64,000 nucleotides of DNA from Lutibacter sp. (GTDB lineage: Bacteria > Bacteroidota > Bacteroidia > Flavobacteriales > Flavobacteriaceae): positions 4,294 through 68,293 of the forward strand of contig JAKIVA010000009.1 of assembly GCA_021647265.1 (NCBI GenBank). Direction: 5' to 3'. Numbering within the stretch: the stretch's first letter is position 1; every line of letters begins with the position of its first letter. Of the stretch, positions 52,736 through 63,300 are shown in pieces. The notes beneath the pieces are model-generated. The model saw nothing but the letters and a program-made list of their open reading frames with translations, had not been told where the DNA came from and made no database searches. The translations under genes were made by a program, and so were the position numbers.

Positions 52736-52813
52736 TAGTTATTCTCAATATTTAAATTGAGTACATTTACCGTATTCGTTTATTACTATAATTGAACAGT
52801 CTAAATTTGAATT

Positions 52814-53710
52814 ATGAAAAAAATAGTGTTTTATTTAAGTGTTGTATTGTTTACAACAGCAATGTTTGCTCAAAAAAGTGTAAATAATTACAAATATGTT
52901 ATTGTTCCAAACAGGTTTGAATTTCAAACCAAAACTGAGCAATATCAATTAAACTCATTAACTAAATTTTTATTTAATAAAGCTGGGTTTAACGTGTTTT
53001 TATCAAGTGATGAAATGCCAAAAGAAGTAATTCAAAATAATTGTTCAACATTGGTTGGAAATGTGGTAGATGATTCAAATATGTTTACAACTAAGTTAAA
53101 GATACAATTAGTAGATTGTTATAATAAAACAATATTTGAAACGCTAGTTGTTAAATCTAAAGAAAAAGATTTTAAAACCGCATATCACAAAGCTATAAGG
53201 AAAGCTTTTGAAGAAATTAACAGTTTAAATTATAGCTATCAGCCTATTGAAAACAATAAATATAAAGAGGTAGTGGAAGAAAAAATAGTAGTTCAACCTA
53301 AGCCAAAAATTGTTGAGAAGGAAGTAGTTGATAAAAATATAGTTAAAAATAAAAAGGTTGTAAAAGAGGTGATTGAAGTAAGGGCTATTCCAAAAATGAA
53401 AAAAGAGGTTGAAACTGCTATTAAAGTTGTGAAAACTGAGAAAAAAATTAATGCACGTAAAACACTTTTAGGAAACTATATTTTTGAACGTTGGGGAATG
53501 AGTACAATTTCAAAAAAAGAGGGTAATTATGTTGTTGTTGGAGGCGATGAAAATTTTGAGTATGCCACTATTTATAAAACAGCAAAGCCTACCATATTCA
53601 TTATAAAATGGGTGGCTTATAAGCAACCCCAACTACTTGAAATAGACAGTGATGGAAATTTAAAAATAGACAGTGAGAAAGGTGTTAAAACTATTAAAAG
53701 AGTAGATTAG
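52814..53710 (+). CDS. Secreted protein of unknown function
   Basis: 298 residues with a signal peptide (MKKIVFYLSVVLFTTAMFAQ). The mature protein starts with a compact domain (YKYVIVPNRFEFQTKTEQYQ, TLVGNVVDDSNMFTTKLKIQ) and continues with a Lys/Val/Glu-rich linker (about 160-215) and a C-terminal beta-rich piece (GNYIFERWGMSTISKKEGNY). I do not recognise a named family, though flavobacterial genomes often carry such proteins. A TAAATTTG at 52802-52809 ends five bases before the ATG, implying a nearly leaderless mRNA. Its stop overlaps the convergent rarA stop by four bases. Confidence 0.7.
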   Translation: MKKIVFYLSVVLFTTAMFAQKSVNNYKYVIVPNRFEFQTKTEQYQLNSLTKFLFNKAGFNVFLSSDEMPKEVIQNNCSTLVGNVVDDSNMFTTKLKIQLVDCYNKTIFETLVVKSKEKDFKTAYHKAIRKAFEEINSLNYSYQPIENNKYKEVVEEKIVVQPKPKIVEKEVVDKNIVKNKKVVKEVIEVRAIPKMKKEVETAIKVVKTEKKINARKTLLGNYIFERWGMSTISKKEGNYVVVGGDENFEYATIYKTAKPTIFIIKWVAYKQPQLLEIDSDGNLKIDSEKGVKTIKRVD

Positions 53711-54981
53711 TAGTTATATTTATCTTTCCAGCATTTTTTTAAGTAATCTCTTATTGCATTTTCTCGTATATTATTACCAGGTTCAAATAATTTGGTCTCT
53801 TGTATTTCTTTGGGTAAAAATTCTTGTGATGTAAAATTGTTTTCATAGCTATGAGCATACTTGTAATTTTTACCATACTCTAACTCTTTCATTAGCTTTG
53901 TTGGTGCATTTCTTAAAGCTAAAGGAACCGGCAAATTACCTGTTTCTTTAACTAAAACTTGGGCTTTACCAATAGCTTCATAGGAAGCGTTACTCTTAGC
54001 AGAACTCGCTAAATAAATGGCACATTGACTTAAAATTATGCGAGATTCAGGAAAACCAATAATATTTACAGCTTGAAACGTATTATTTGCCATTATTAAT
54101 GCAGTTGGGTTTGCATTGCCAATATCTTCAGATGCTAAAATAAGCATTCTTCGAGCAATAAATTTGGGGTCTTCTCCGCCTTCAATCATTCTGGCAAGCC
54201 AATATACAGCTGCGTTTGGGTCACTTCCTCTAATAGACTTTATAAAAGCTGATACAATATCGTAATGTTGCTCACCTGTTTTGTCGTATAAAACGGTATT
54301 TTGTTGTACTTTGTTAAGAACCAACTCATTTGTAATTGTAATAGGGCTATCTTCAGAGTTTACAATTAATTCAAAAATATTTAACAATTTACGAGCATCA
54401 CCTCCAGAAATCCTTAAGAGTGCTTCAGTTTCTTTAAGCTTAATTTTTTTTGCAGCAATTATGCTATCTTCTTTTAAAGCCCGTTCTAATAAATTTTCTA
54501 AATCGGTTTTACTAAAAGAATTCAAAACATATACTTGACAGCGTGATAGGAGGGCAGGTATTACTTCAAAACTTGGATTTTCAGTTGTTGCTCCAATTAA
54601 TGTGATCCAACCTTTTTCTACGGCTCCTAATAAGGAGTCTTGCTGAGATTTACTAAACCTGTGTATTTCATCAATAAATAAAATAGGATTTTTAGTGGTA
54701 AATAAACCTCCACTCTGTTTTGCTTTTGTAATAATATCTCTCACATCTTTAACACCCGAACTTATGGCACTTAATGTGTAAAAAGGACGTTGAGATTCTT
54801 TGGCAATAATATTTGCCAGTGTAGTTTTACCAATGCCAGGAGGTCCCCAAAATATTAACGAAGGAATAATACCTCGTTTAATGTGTTGTGTTAAAGCTCC
54901 ATTTTTCCCTACCAAATGTTGCTGACTTATGTAATCTGCTAATGTTTTTGGTCGAATGCGTTCAGCTAAAGGTTCATTCAT
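53707..54981 (-). CDS. rarA: Replication-associated recombination protein A (MgsA/WHIP-type AAA ATPase)
   Basis: 424 residues. [22 protein letters not shown] is the RarA N-terminus, [14 protein letters not shown]alker [17 protein letters not shown]alker B, and [14 protein letters not shown] and [11 protein letters not shown] the sensor and Arg-finger segments; [21 protein letters not shown] and [17 protein letters not shown] are RarA C-terminal blocks. RarA acts at stalled replication forks with SSB and RecA. The start ATG at 54981 is divergent from the rhomboid gene. Confidence 0.95.
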   Translation of the reverse strand: MNEPLAERIRPKTLADYISQQHLVGKNGALTQHIKRGIIPSLIFWGPPGIGKTTLANIIAKESQRPFYTLSAISSGVKDVRDIITKAKQSGGLFTTKNPILFIDEIHRFSKSQQDSLLGAVEKGWITLIGATTENPSFEVIPALLSRCQVYVLNSFSKTDLENLLERALKEDSIIAAKKIKLKETEALLRISGGDARKLLNIFELIVNSEDSPITITNELVLNKVQQNTVLYDKTGEQHYDIVSAFIKSIRGSDPNAAVYWLARMIEGGEDPKFIARRMLILASEDIGNANPTALIMANNTFQAVNIIGFPESRIILSQCAIYLASSAKSNASYEAIGKAQVLVKETGNLPVPLALRNAPTKLMKELEYGKNYKYAHSYENNFTSQEFLPKEIQETKLFEPGNNIRENAIRDYLKKCWKDKYNY

Positions 54982-55055
54982 AGCGTAAAAGTAAGAAATA
55001 ATTAAACTTATTTATATTGTTACTGACAATATTTCAGAAACCAATTTATTGGACT

Positions 55056-55063
55056 TATATTTG
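55056..55063 (+). promoter_or_regulatory. Candidate -7 element for the rhomboid gene
   Basis: TATATTTG fits TAnnTTTG and lies 25 bp upstream of the ATG at 55089. No TTG sits at normal -33 spacing. Confidence 0.4.
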
Positions 55064-55088
55064 ATTGCGTAACGTATATTTAGCTTAA

Positions 55089-55760
55089 ATGAAAGAATCT
55101 AAATTTCAACAAAATTATATCCTAATTCCTTTTTTAGCAATTTTAGCAATTTGGATGGTATATTATATTGAGATAAAATTTGGATTGAATTTTAATAAGT
55201 ATGGTATCTATCCAAAAACCTTTTTAGGTTTGAGAGGTGTACTTTACTCACCGTTTATACACAGTAATGCAACACATTTATTTAATAATTCAATTCCTTT
55301 AGGTGTAATGTTAGGCTGTTTGTATTATTTCTATAATAAAATAGCAACCAAAGTTTTATTAATTGGATTTATTTTAACAGGTATTTTAACTTGGATCTTT
55401 GCAAGACCAGCTTACCATATTGGGGCTAGTGGTGTTGTTTATTTTCTGGTTAGTTTTATTTTTTTTAGTGGTGTTTTTAGAAAATATTATAGATTAATTG
55501 CTTTATCATTAGCTGTGGTTTTTTTATATGGAAGTATGGTGTGGTATATTTTTCCTATTGAACAAAAAATTTCTTGGGAAGGTCACTTATCAGGGTTTTT
55601 AATTGGATTTATTGTTGCTTATATCTATAAAAATAAAGGACCTAAGCCTGAACAATTTATTTTTACTAAGAATGATGAATTTGATAGTTTATTTGATGAA
55701 AATGGAAATTATATTCCGCCTTTGGAAGAAGAGGTTGAAGAAAATAAAACAAATGAATAA
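55089..55760 (+). CDS. Rhomboid family intramembrane serine protease
   Basis: 223 residues with six predicted transmembrane helices. The catalytic Ser is in HIGASGVVYFLVSF (GASG near residue 111-114) and the catalytic His in WEGHLSGFLIGFIVAYI (near 165); the HSNATHLFNNSIPLGVMLG segment provides the conserved HxxxN oxyanion-stabilising region. Rhomboids cleave membrane proteins within or near the bilayer; the substrate is unknown. An acidic soluble tail (NGNYIPPLEEEVEENKTNE) follows the last helix. A 21-bp tandem repeat array begins right after the stop. Confidence 0.9.
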   Translation: MKESKFQQNYILIPFLAILAIWMVYYIEIKFGLNFNKYGIYPKTFLGLRGVLYSPFIHSNATHLFNNSIPLGVMLGCLYYFYNKIATKVLLIGFILTGILTWIFARPAYHIGASGVVYFLVSFIFFSGVFRKYYRLIALSLAVVFLYGSMVWYIFPIEQKISWEGHLSGFLIGFIVAYIYKNKGPKPEQFIFTKNDEFDSLFDENGNYIPPLEEEVEENKTNE

Positions 55761-55781
55761 AGCATTGTGTAATTATAGAAT

Positions 55782-55865
55782 TTACACAGGTGAAAATAAA
55801 AAAAACTCAGTAGAAAATTAAATTCACACAGTAGTAAATAAAAATTACACAGGTGAAATTTTGAT
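55782..55865. repeat. Four tandem copies of a 21-bp repeat
   Basis: Copies start at 55782, 55803, 55824 and 55845, each containing a CAG at the same offset (55787, 55808, 55829, 55850). The shared core is TTACACAGGTGAAA with A/T-rich tails; copies 1 and 4 share 14 identical leading bases, and copies 2 and 3 have AG(T/A)AG variants. The period equals two helical turns. It lies in the 158-bp convergent gap between the rhomboid gene and rlmB. No spacers, so not CRISPR; no clear function. Confidence 0.75.
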
Positions 55866-55918
55866 AAGCACCTTTGTTTTTTGATAAATACTATAAAATA
55901 AAGTAAAATTCTATCGTA

Positions 55919-56662
55919 TTATGCCAAACGTTGTCTTATTGCTTCATATAAAAATGCACCACAAGCAACAGATACATTTAAAGAATCAATTTCGCCAAAT
56001 AATGGAAGTTTGGCTTTGGAATCGACTATTTTTAAGATAGACGGATTTATACCTCTTTCTTCTGATCCCATAATAATTGCAGTAGGCAGTTTTAAATCAA
56101 CATTATAAATTAAATTTTCTGTTTTCTCTGTAGCTGCAACTAGTTGGATATCTGCTGCCTGAAACTGATAAATGGCATCTTTTATATGATCAACTTTGCA
56201 AATTGGAATTTTAAAAGCAGCACCTGCTGAAGTTTTAACAGTATCTGCACTTATTGGAGCATTTCCTTGTTTTTGAATTATAATTCCGTGTACACCTGTA
56301 CATTCAGCTGTTCTTATAATAGCACCAAAATTACGAACGTCAGATATTTGATCTAGTAATAAAAATAAAGGAACTTTTTTACTTTCAATAGTAGTTGTAA
56401 TAAGTGTATCTAAATCGGTAAATTCAATAGGTGATATTTGAGCAGCAACACCTTGGTGATTGCTATTTTTTGAAAGCCTGTTTAATTTCTCAACAGGAAC
56501 ATGGCTCACAGCAATATTATGTCTCTTAATAAGAATGTTTAATTCAGAAAATAAATGACCACCTAAGTCTTTTTGTAAGTAAACTTTACTTATTGTTTTA
56601 CCTGAATTTATTGCTTCTATAACAGCTCTTAACCCAAAAATTTTTGAAACTTCATTTTCCAT
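55919..56662 (-). CDS. rlmB: 23S rRNA guanosine-2251 2'-O-methyltransferase (SpoU family)
   Basis: 247 residues. The N-terminal L30e-like substrate-binding domain (IFGLRAVIEAINSGKTISKV, HNIAVSHVPVEKLNRLSKNS) precedes the trefoil-knot SPOUT domain with motif 1 VRNFGAIIRTAECTGVHGII, motif 2 TAIIMGSEERGI and motif 3 LPLFGEIDSLNVSVACGAFL. RlmB methylates a P-loop guanosine of 23S rRNA with S-adenosylmethionine. The start ATG at 56662 is normal. TrmH-type tRNA methylation is an alternative, but the N-terminal domain favours RlmB. Confidence 0.88.
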   Translation of the reverse strand: MENEVSKIFGLRAVIEAINSGKTISKVYLQKDLGGHLFSELNILIKRHNIAVSHVPVEKLNRLSKNSNHQGVAAQISPIEFTDLDTLITTTIESKKVPLFLLLDQISDVRNFGAIIRTAECTGVHGIIIQKQGNAPISADTVKTSAGAAFKIPICKVDHIKDAIYQFQAADIQLVAATEKTENLIYNVDLKLPTAIIMGSEERGINPSILKIVDSKAKLPLFGEIDSLNVSVACGAFLYEAIRQRLA

Positions 56663-56747
56663 GCTGCAAACCTACATAAATTTTCCAACATTTATCTAAA
56701 TTAGTTTTGTGTTGAATAGGGAAAATAATTTAAATAGTTACACTATA

Positions 56748-57527
56748 TTACAATTCAACATCTGAAGATTTGGCTGATAATAATGAATCATAGTATTTAA
56801 AAAATGCAATTAAATCTCTTTTTAACTTTAGATTTAACTTCTTTTTACTTATAAAAGCATTCATTTTTGAACGTTCTTTTGAGTTAATTAATGCTAATAA
56901 AGCTTTTTTCTTAGGCTTTACATAAGTAGCAATCTCATTTGAATTACAAAAGTAAAAATCTGTTACATCAACTATCTTTGCAGGTTGAGAAGTTGTTAGT
57001 GTATTTTTTGCTTTTTTAGCTGCTTTATATTTTTTAATCTTACGTTCAAATAATGTAAAACTGTTTCCTTGATAAACAGTCTTTAAATAACCAACTCTAG
57101 TCTTTTGCTTTTTATCTTTTATATAGGGTTTAAAGGTGAATTTTTGCATTCCAATAATGCAACTTATTTTAGGGTCTCTAGTTACATATTCTATTTTGTC
57201 ACCATTACTAACTTCAATTTCATCTCTAAAGGCATTATATCTTAATGCATAAATTTTTGACACAATTTTATTTTCATACAAAATATTTCCAGGGATAAAT
57301 ATTTTGTTAAAATATGAATTACCTATGATGTATTTTCTTTCAGAATCTGAGAAAGTTCTATTGGTATTATATCTCATATCAGTAAGTGCATCTCTAAACC
57401 TATAATCCCATTCAGAAGCATTAGAACGACCATCATAAATTTGTGATTGAGCTGTAGTAAAAGCTATTTGGGCATTTGAAATAAATGGCAAGATAAAAAG
57501 AAGTGAAAATAGATATTTAAATTTCAT
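56748..57527 (-). CDS. Secreted protein of unknown function
   Basis: 259 residues beginning with a signal peptide (MKFKYLFSLLFILPFISNAQ). ATG 57527 is chosen for that reason; the in-frame upstream codons to 57566 (MYIIANNLLLPLI) would precede the signal. The mature part contains SQIYDGRSNASEWDYRFRDA, VSNGDKIEYVTRDP and a Lys-rich C-terminal region that includes KKYKAAKKAKNTL. I do not recognise a domain; length and a short C-terminal helical stretch suggest a periplasmic protein. It may be co-transcribed with rlmB (about 85 bp gap) or be separate. Confidence 0.65.
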   Translation of the reverse strand: MKFKYLFSLLFILPFISNAQIAFTTAQSQIYDGRSNASEWDYRFRDALTDMRYNTNRTFSDSERKYIIGNSYFNKIFIPGNILYENKIVSKIYALRYNAFRDEIEVSNGDKIEYVTRDPKISCIIGMQKFTFKPYIKDKKQKTRVGYLKTVYQGNSFTLFERKIKKYKAAKKAKNTLTTSQPAKIVDVTDFYFCNSNEIATYVKPKKKALLALINSKERSKMNAFISKKKLNLKLKRDLIAFFKYYDSLLSAKSSDVEL

Positions 57528-57630
57528 AATAAGTGGTAATAAAAGGTTATTGGCTATAATATACAAAAAAATAGTGAATATTAGGTATTGTTCTGTGAGT
57601 AAGTTCGTTAAGTGTTTAATCTATATAAAA

Positions 57631-57660
57631 AAGACCACTTGTATTTTTACAAGTGGTCTT
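57631..57660 (-). terminator. Strong hairpin terminator of the second SusCD operon
   Basis: AAGACCACTTGTA (57631-57643) and TACAAGTGGTCTT (57648-57660) form a perfect 13-bp stem with a TTTT loop, followed on the minus strand by a T-run (complement of the A-tract before 57631). It is 24 bp beyond the stop of the lipoprotein gene. Confidence 0.85.
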
Positions 57661-57683
57661 TTAAAATATATATAATTTATGTT

Positions 57684-58583
57684 TTATTCGTTACATAAAT
57701 TTAAGGCTAATTCACCTTCAACTGGGCTTGGTCCAAAGTCTCCAATTACATTACCACTGTTAGGACCAATAATTTGAAAAGAAACTTCACTAGGCCAATC
57801 TCCGGCAACAAATGACCATACAACCGTAGATGCTCCAGCAGGTACTGTAATTGTTGCAGTTCCAGCTGAAATAGGCGCTCCTCCAGGTTCATATTGACTA
57901 AGAAGAAAAGCGTAATATTCAACGCCATCAATAGTACAAACTATTTTAGAACCTTGCCATCCATCACCATAAGAATCTTGCATGTTTATTACATAGTCTC
58001 CTGTAATTGGAGAATCTGGAATACATAAGATACCTACATTATATGCATAAGGTGATTGAAAGTATGAACCTTGTAAACTTCCACTTGCGTCATCAGCACT
58101 AAAACTTCTACCATCAGTTAATACAACTTCTAATCTAAAATTAAATTCATCTCCACCATTGTAGTTTCCGTCACCAATAGTAAACCCTAAGGCAGCTAAA
58201 GCTTCAGAAAATGTAGCAGCAATAGTTGTTGTAGGAAGTCCATTAGCACTTGTAGTAAATTCAGAAGCCGCTATGGATTTAAGTAATACCTCCGCTTTAC
58301 TATTATCTGCACCATCATCGGTTTTATCAATATAATTTACATATACATTGACCTTATCTAAAAGTCCTCCATACTCTTGATCTTGCTCTTCAATAACAAT
58401 CTCAAAACGTGAGTTTAAGTCAAAGATATTGTAATTTGTACTTACACGATCAAGAGTTCTTAGTACAGCGCCATAAGTAACGCCATCAAAAACATCATAT
58501 ATTGCATTGTCAGGATCTTTACAGCTTATAACCGTAGAGAATGCAAATGCAAGAATTAATAGTTTATTTATTATTTTTTTCAT
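57684..58583 (-). CDS. Lipoprotein accompanying SusC/SusD, unknown ligand
   Basis: 299 residues with a lipoprotein signal (LLILAFAFSTVISCKDPD, Cys near 21). The N-terminal half is an Ig-like beta region (SRFEIVIEEQDQEYGGLLDK); the C-terminal half contains the motif INMQDSYGDGWQGSKIVCTI, a DSYGDGW element repeated in many secreted Bacteroidota proteins, probably calcium-binding or adhesive. It follows susD by 15 bp and ends the operon, a position often taken by SusE-like or surface glycan-binding lipoproteins. The ligand cannot be inferred. Confidence 0.75.
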   Translation of the reverse strand: MKKIINKLLILAFAFSTVISCKDPDNAIYDVFDGVTYGAVLRTLDRVSTNYNIFDLNSRFEIVIEEQDQEYGGLLDKVNVYVNYIDKTDDGADNSKAEVLLKSIAASEFTTSANGLPTTTIAATFSEALAALGFTIGDGNYNGGDEFNFRLEVVLTDGRSFSADDASGSLQGSYFQSPYAYNVGILCIPDSPITGDYVINMQDSYGDGWQGSKIVCTIDGVEYYAFLLSQYEPGGAPISAGTATITVPAGASTVVWSFVAGDWPSEVSFQIIGPNSGNVIGDFGPSPVEGELALNLCNE

Positions 58584-58598
58584 TTTAAATAGTTTTTA

Positions 58599-60338
58599 TT
58601 AGTTAGCAATTGGAAATCCAGGTGAAGGGGCATTTGTATCCCAGAAAACTTGAACTCCTACACCATCTTTTTGAGATGCGTTTGCATTTGTATTTGCATA
58701 ATTTGCAGGATAAAAGAATGATCTTATAAATCCTCCTGGATTAGGCTCAATATTAGGCTGCAATGTTGTTGGATAACCTGTTCTTCTATAGAAATTGTAA
58801 GAATCAATACCATTACCATACGAAGCAACAAAGTATTGCATTGCAAGTATATCCCATTTTCCATTTGCATCAGCAGCATCCCAATCAGCTTCTAAATCAG
58901 ATTTAAACCAGCTAATATAATCACTTGCTAGTGCAAGAGCAGGTCCACCATCAGCAGTTCCAAAAATCCAGTTAAATCTAGCAGAAGTAGGTGCAAAATT
59001 AGTTACCTTATCAATAGATTTATCAATTCCGGCAAACATACTTGTTTTTGCTCCAGCAGCATCGCCATTAAACATTTTAGTTTCAGCAATCATAAAGTCT
59101 GTCCAACTTGATAACATTACAGGTGTAATACCATTACCGCCATTACCATCGCCATTTTTCTTAGAATCGTACGATAAATCATCTAAAGCACCTCCAGCAG
59201 GGTATACACCAGCTAAAGTTCTCAAGAATCCATCAGGTGGAATACCATTGTTATTTCCATGGTCTCTTCCCCACCATCCTTTGGCAACACCACAGTAGGT
59301 GTATCCAGCATAATGTGGAGGAGCCGTATATAAACCACACTCAAGTGCTTCTTCATCGGCAGGTGCTCCTCCAATTCCTGGAGTTTGACTAACCTGTCTG
59401 TAAAAATAAAATAAGGTACGAATATCAAAATTTATAGGATTGCTATAAGCAGCATCATCTTTCCCATTCATATAATCCATTAAAGAGTTAGACATATAGT
59501 CACTACCTCCTGTTGGAGTATAACTTCCAGAATAACGAGGGTGACGAGTGTCTGGTTGAATTTCATTGGTTCCCCAAGTAAATTGGAAATCATCTGCTTT
59601 GTTTGCAATGTAATTTCCTGAACTTACAATAGCATTAAAGTTACTCAAAGCACTACCATCTACCAATCGTGTAGCCATATATGCTTTCATTTTAATAGTA
59701 TTCGCAGCTTTAATCCATTGAGACCAATTACCATCGTAAAAAAAGTCGTACTGAGGATCTGCAGCAGCTTCACTACCAAAATTAACAATCGCAGCATCTA
59801 ACAATCCTATAGCAGCAGCATAAATACTTTCTCCCGAATCTGCGATAGGGTTAAGGTTTTCTACACCTAAAAGTGCTTCACTATAAGGAATATCTCCAAA
59901 TAAATCAACAAGTGAAATTAAAGTATAAGCTTGAAAAACTTGCCCCATTGCTATATGATGATTTAACCCTGATTCTTGAGCCAATACATTCATTGCTTGA
60001 ATATCCTTCATAAGCCCACCATCATCTACTCCGTCGGTAATCAAACCTCCGTAAGCGTTAGTCCAAAGTCTATCAAAATCACCAGGAGAATAAGCATTTG
60101 TATAATCTCGTCCATTCATATAATCTATACGAGTTAATTCAGCCCCTCTACGACCTATAGTTTCAACAAATCTTGCAAAATCTTCTTGAATATTATTAAG
60201 AAGAAAATCAGGATTTGCCTGATTTGGCGTAAGTGCGTTTGGATTTTCAGTCAAATCCAGTTCAGTAGTTTCACAAGAGGTTAAGAATAACGCTCCGCAA
60301 AAAAACATAAGTTTAATTAAATAATTTATTTGTTTCAT
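58599..60338 (-). CDS. SusD-like nutrient-binding outer-membrane lipoprotein
   Basis: 579 residues, lipoprotein signal MFFCGALFLTSCETTE. Features such as NPNALTPNQANPDFLLNNIQ, YTNAYSPGDFDRLW, IAMGQVFQAYTLISLVDLFG, DIPYSEALLG and IKAANTIKMKAYMATRLVD belong to the SusD-like group 2 (nutrient-binding form). Captures ligand over the SusC channel encoded upstream, from which it is separated by 25 bp. This group is often paired with peptide or unusual substrates and no carbohydrate enzyme is adjacent, so glycan use should not be presumed. Confidence 0.9.
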   Translation of the reverse strand: MKQINYLIKLMFFCGALFLTSCETTELDLTENPNALTPNQANPDFLLNNIQEDFARFVETIGRRGAELTRIDYMNGRDYTNAYSPGDFDRLWTNAYGGLITDGVDDGGLMKDIQAMNVLAQESGLNHHIAMGQVFQAYTLISLVDLFGDIPYSEALLGVENLNPIADSGESIYAAAIGLLDAAIVNFGSEAAADPQYDFFYDGNWSQWIKAANTIKMKAYMATRLVDGSALSNFNAIVSSGNYIANKADDFQFTWGTNEIQPDTRHPRYSGSYTPTGGSDYMSNSLMDYMNGKDDAAYSNPINFDIRTLFYFYRQVSQTPGIGGAPADEEALECGLYTAPPHYAGYTYCGVAKGWWGRDHGNNNGIPPDGFLRTLAGVYPAGGALDDLSYDSKKNGDGNGGNGITPVMLSSWTDFMIAETKMFNGDAAGAKTSMFAGIDKSIDKVTNFAPTSARFNWIFGTADGGPALALASDYISWFKSDLEADWDAADANGKWDILAMQYFVASYGNGIDSYNFYRRTGYPTTLQPNIEPNPGGFIRSFFYPANYANTNANASQKDGVGVQVFWDTNAPSPGFPIAN

Positions 60339-60363
60339 AATATAAAATCTTTTTTTTTGTTGA

Positions 60364-63300
60364 TTAGAAAGAAGCTTTAATACTCATACCATATCTTCTT
60401 GCACTAGGACCGTTTAAGTATTCAAAACCAGCTCCATTACCTACACCAAGTCCTGCTACGTTAGGATCGAAATTTGTATTCTTTGGCATATTTGGCGTGT
60501 AAAACCATAAGTTATTACCTGTAAATGCAATACTTAAAGCACCAAAAGGTGTTTTTTCTAAGTATTTAGTTGGTAATTTATAACTTAAAGTAAGTTCTTG
60601 CAATCTAAAAACTGTTGCATCATAAACACCTAATTCATCTGGACCATATAACACATTGCTAAAGAAATAAGTTGAATTATTAATTTGCGTAGTATTAGGT
60701 TCTCCAGCTGGATTAACACCAGGTAAAATAAATGAGTTAGCACGATCAACGTTATCAGCATCAACAACACCCCTACCTATTAAGGTTTGTATTGTTTGAG
60801 AATACATATCACCACCTTGAACCCAAGTGAATAGGAAACCTAATGAAAAGTTTTTGTAACCAATAGAGTTAGCTACATTCATAGTAAAATCAGGATTTGC
60901 ATTACCAATAATGTTATTACCATTTTCAATAACATAACTACCTGCCGAATTTACCATCAAATTACCATTGTCATCACGTGCAATTGCTGTACCAATCATT
61001 GTACCTAATTGTTCGCCTTTAATTGCAGCATTACCACGAGTTGAGAAACCAGCGTATACAACGATGTCTGTATCCAATCCTAAATCAGTTACAACAGCTT
61101 TATTTGTTGAAAAGTTTAAAGTAGTATTCCAGCTAAATCCATCACGAGTATCACTTTTAAACCAATCATATCCTAAATCAACCTCAACACCATCATTTTG
61201 AACTTCACCAACATTAGTTCTTGTTGAAGTAAAACCTGTAGAAGGATCTAATGGTCTTGAAACTATTAGGTCTTTTGTTTTTCTAGAATATATAGAGGCA
61301 TCTATCGAAAGTCTGTTATTAAACAATCTAGTTTCAATACCAAATTCTAATTCATCAATTCTTTCAGGTTTTAAATTCGTATTTCCTAAAACTCTACCTG
61401 TTGTATTTGTAACTACATCTGTACCCGTTTCGTCTTGAAAATCTTGCGTATCTAATATTAAAGTAGAAGATACAGGATATCCTGTTGGAAAGTTTGCAGA
61501 AGTACCATAACCAGCTCTAAGTTTTAAGTAGTTAATTACTTGACTTTCTCTTAATGATTCTATTATTTTTGAAGGTAAAAATGATACACTTGCAGAAGGA
61601 TAACCAATAGATCTGTTGGCTTCTGTTAAATTAGAAACCCAGTCGTTTCTACCAGCCAGTGTTAAGTATAAATAATCTTGATATCCTAATTCAGCTTGTA
61701 CATAAGCACCTAGGATATTTCGTTCTTCGAAATATTGAATTTCATTTTGAGAGGCAAAGTTAAAGTGTCTTAATACACCAAATACTTGTTGACCAACACT
61801 ACTTACACCATTCCTGTCATACACATCACGTCTTGATGTTGCACCAACAGCGAAAGAGATATCTAAATCATCATTAATGTCGTAATTACCATTAATACTA
61901 AAGTTATGGTCATCAATCGTATTTGTATTGTTCCAAGTTTCATAAACACCTGATTGATTTGCAACACTACCTGTTTTACCACCCTTGTTAGAATAGTTTG
62001 AGTTATTTTCACTATAAACATCAAAACCATACCTATAAGTAAAGTTAAGGTTGTCATTTAATTCATAAAGTAATGTTAAACCTCCAAAAACCCTATTTGT
62101 ATTTTGAGTGTTTCCAGCATTATTAACTGTCCAAAGAGGGTGTTGTATACTGTTATTTTGTCTATAGTACACAGATTCTCCTGTGATTGGGTTTTGGTAA
62201 GGTAAGCCCATTAAATCAATACTTCTTGGTGTATAAAATAAGTTACCAAAAATAGAAGCATTTTCACCTCCAACATTACTACCATAACTTGCGGCAACAG
62301 GTGGTGTTTTAAAGTTTGTTTTGGTATAATTCATTGTACCTCTAACTGTAAATTTATTTGATAATTTAGCAGATCCACCAATACTAAATGTATTACGTCT
62401 CAATCTGTTACCAGGTGTAAAACCTTGATCGTCTAAGTTACCATAATTTACATTATATGAAAGATTTCCATCTGAAGATGAACCACGTACATTTACATTA
62501 TTACTTTTAATAATACCTTGTCTAAAGAAGTCTTTAACACCATCATAAGGTTTCCACTCATAACGAGCATTTGCAAATTCTGGGAAAGCCTGTGGAATCC
62601 CTGTTGCTAAACTTGCAGTAGAGTAAGGGTGCGCTAACGTACCATTTTCATCAATTGCAGATTGGTTACCCCAACCAGCAGGGCCATCTTTTGAAAATGA
62701 AGGTCCCCAGTTACTAAAGAACCAACCAAAAGATTGATCGAAACCACCACCATATTCATTTTGATAATTTGGCATTGAAGCTATTTCATTAGCGAACAAT
62801 GAACTAGAAACTGTAATTTCAGTTTTTTTAGCTCCAGTACCTTTACTACTTCCTGATTTGGTAGTAATAAGAATTACACCATTACGTCCTTGAGTACCGT
62901 ATAGTGTTGCAGCTGCTAAACCTTTTAATACGTTTACGCTTTCAATATTGTTAGGGTCAAGATCTAAGAAACGACTTGATCCATTATTACCATCAATAAA
63001 ATCTCCTTGTGCATTAGTATCACTACTAAAAGGAATTCCATCAACAATAAATAAAGGTTGGTTACTACCACTAAAAGAGTTCATACCTCTAATAATAATG
63101 TTTGTACCAGAACCTGACATACCACTTTGTTGTGTAATTTGCACACCAGAAGCTTTTCCTGTTAAAACACGTGCAATATCACCTTCGGCTTTTTCTTCAA
63201 TATCTTTAGCCCCAACATTTGATACAGCATAACCTAAAGCTTGTTTGCTTCTTTTAATACCCAATCCGGTAACTACAACTTCATCTAATGCTTGAGCATC

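Noticed and set aside
52744..52761. CTCAAT / ATTGAG inverted repeat as a terminator for the YjjG-like gene
   Set aside because: Only six base pairs with no T-run; could equally be a weak operator, so not listed.
55782..55865. CRISPR array
   Set aside because: Repeats are directly adjacent without unique spacers, and no cas gene is in the window.
62948..63232. 94-codon plus-strand frame within the SusC gene
   Set aside because: Antisense to the conserved plug domain; nothing supports coding.
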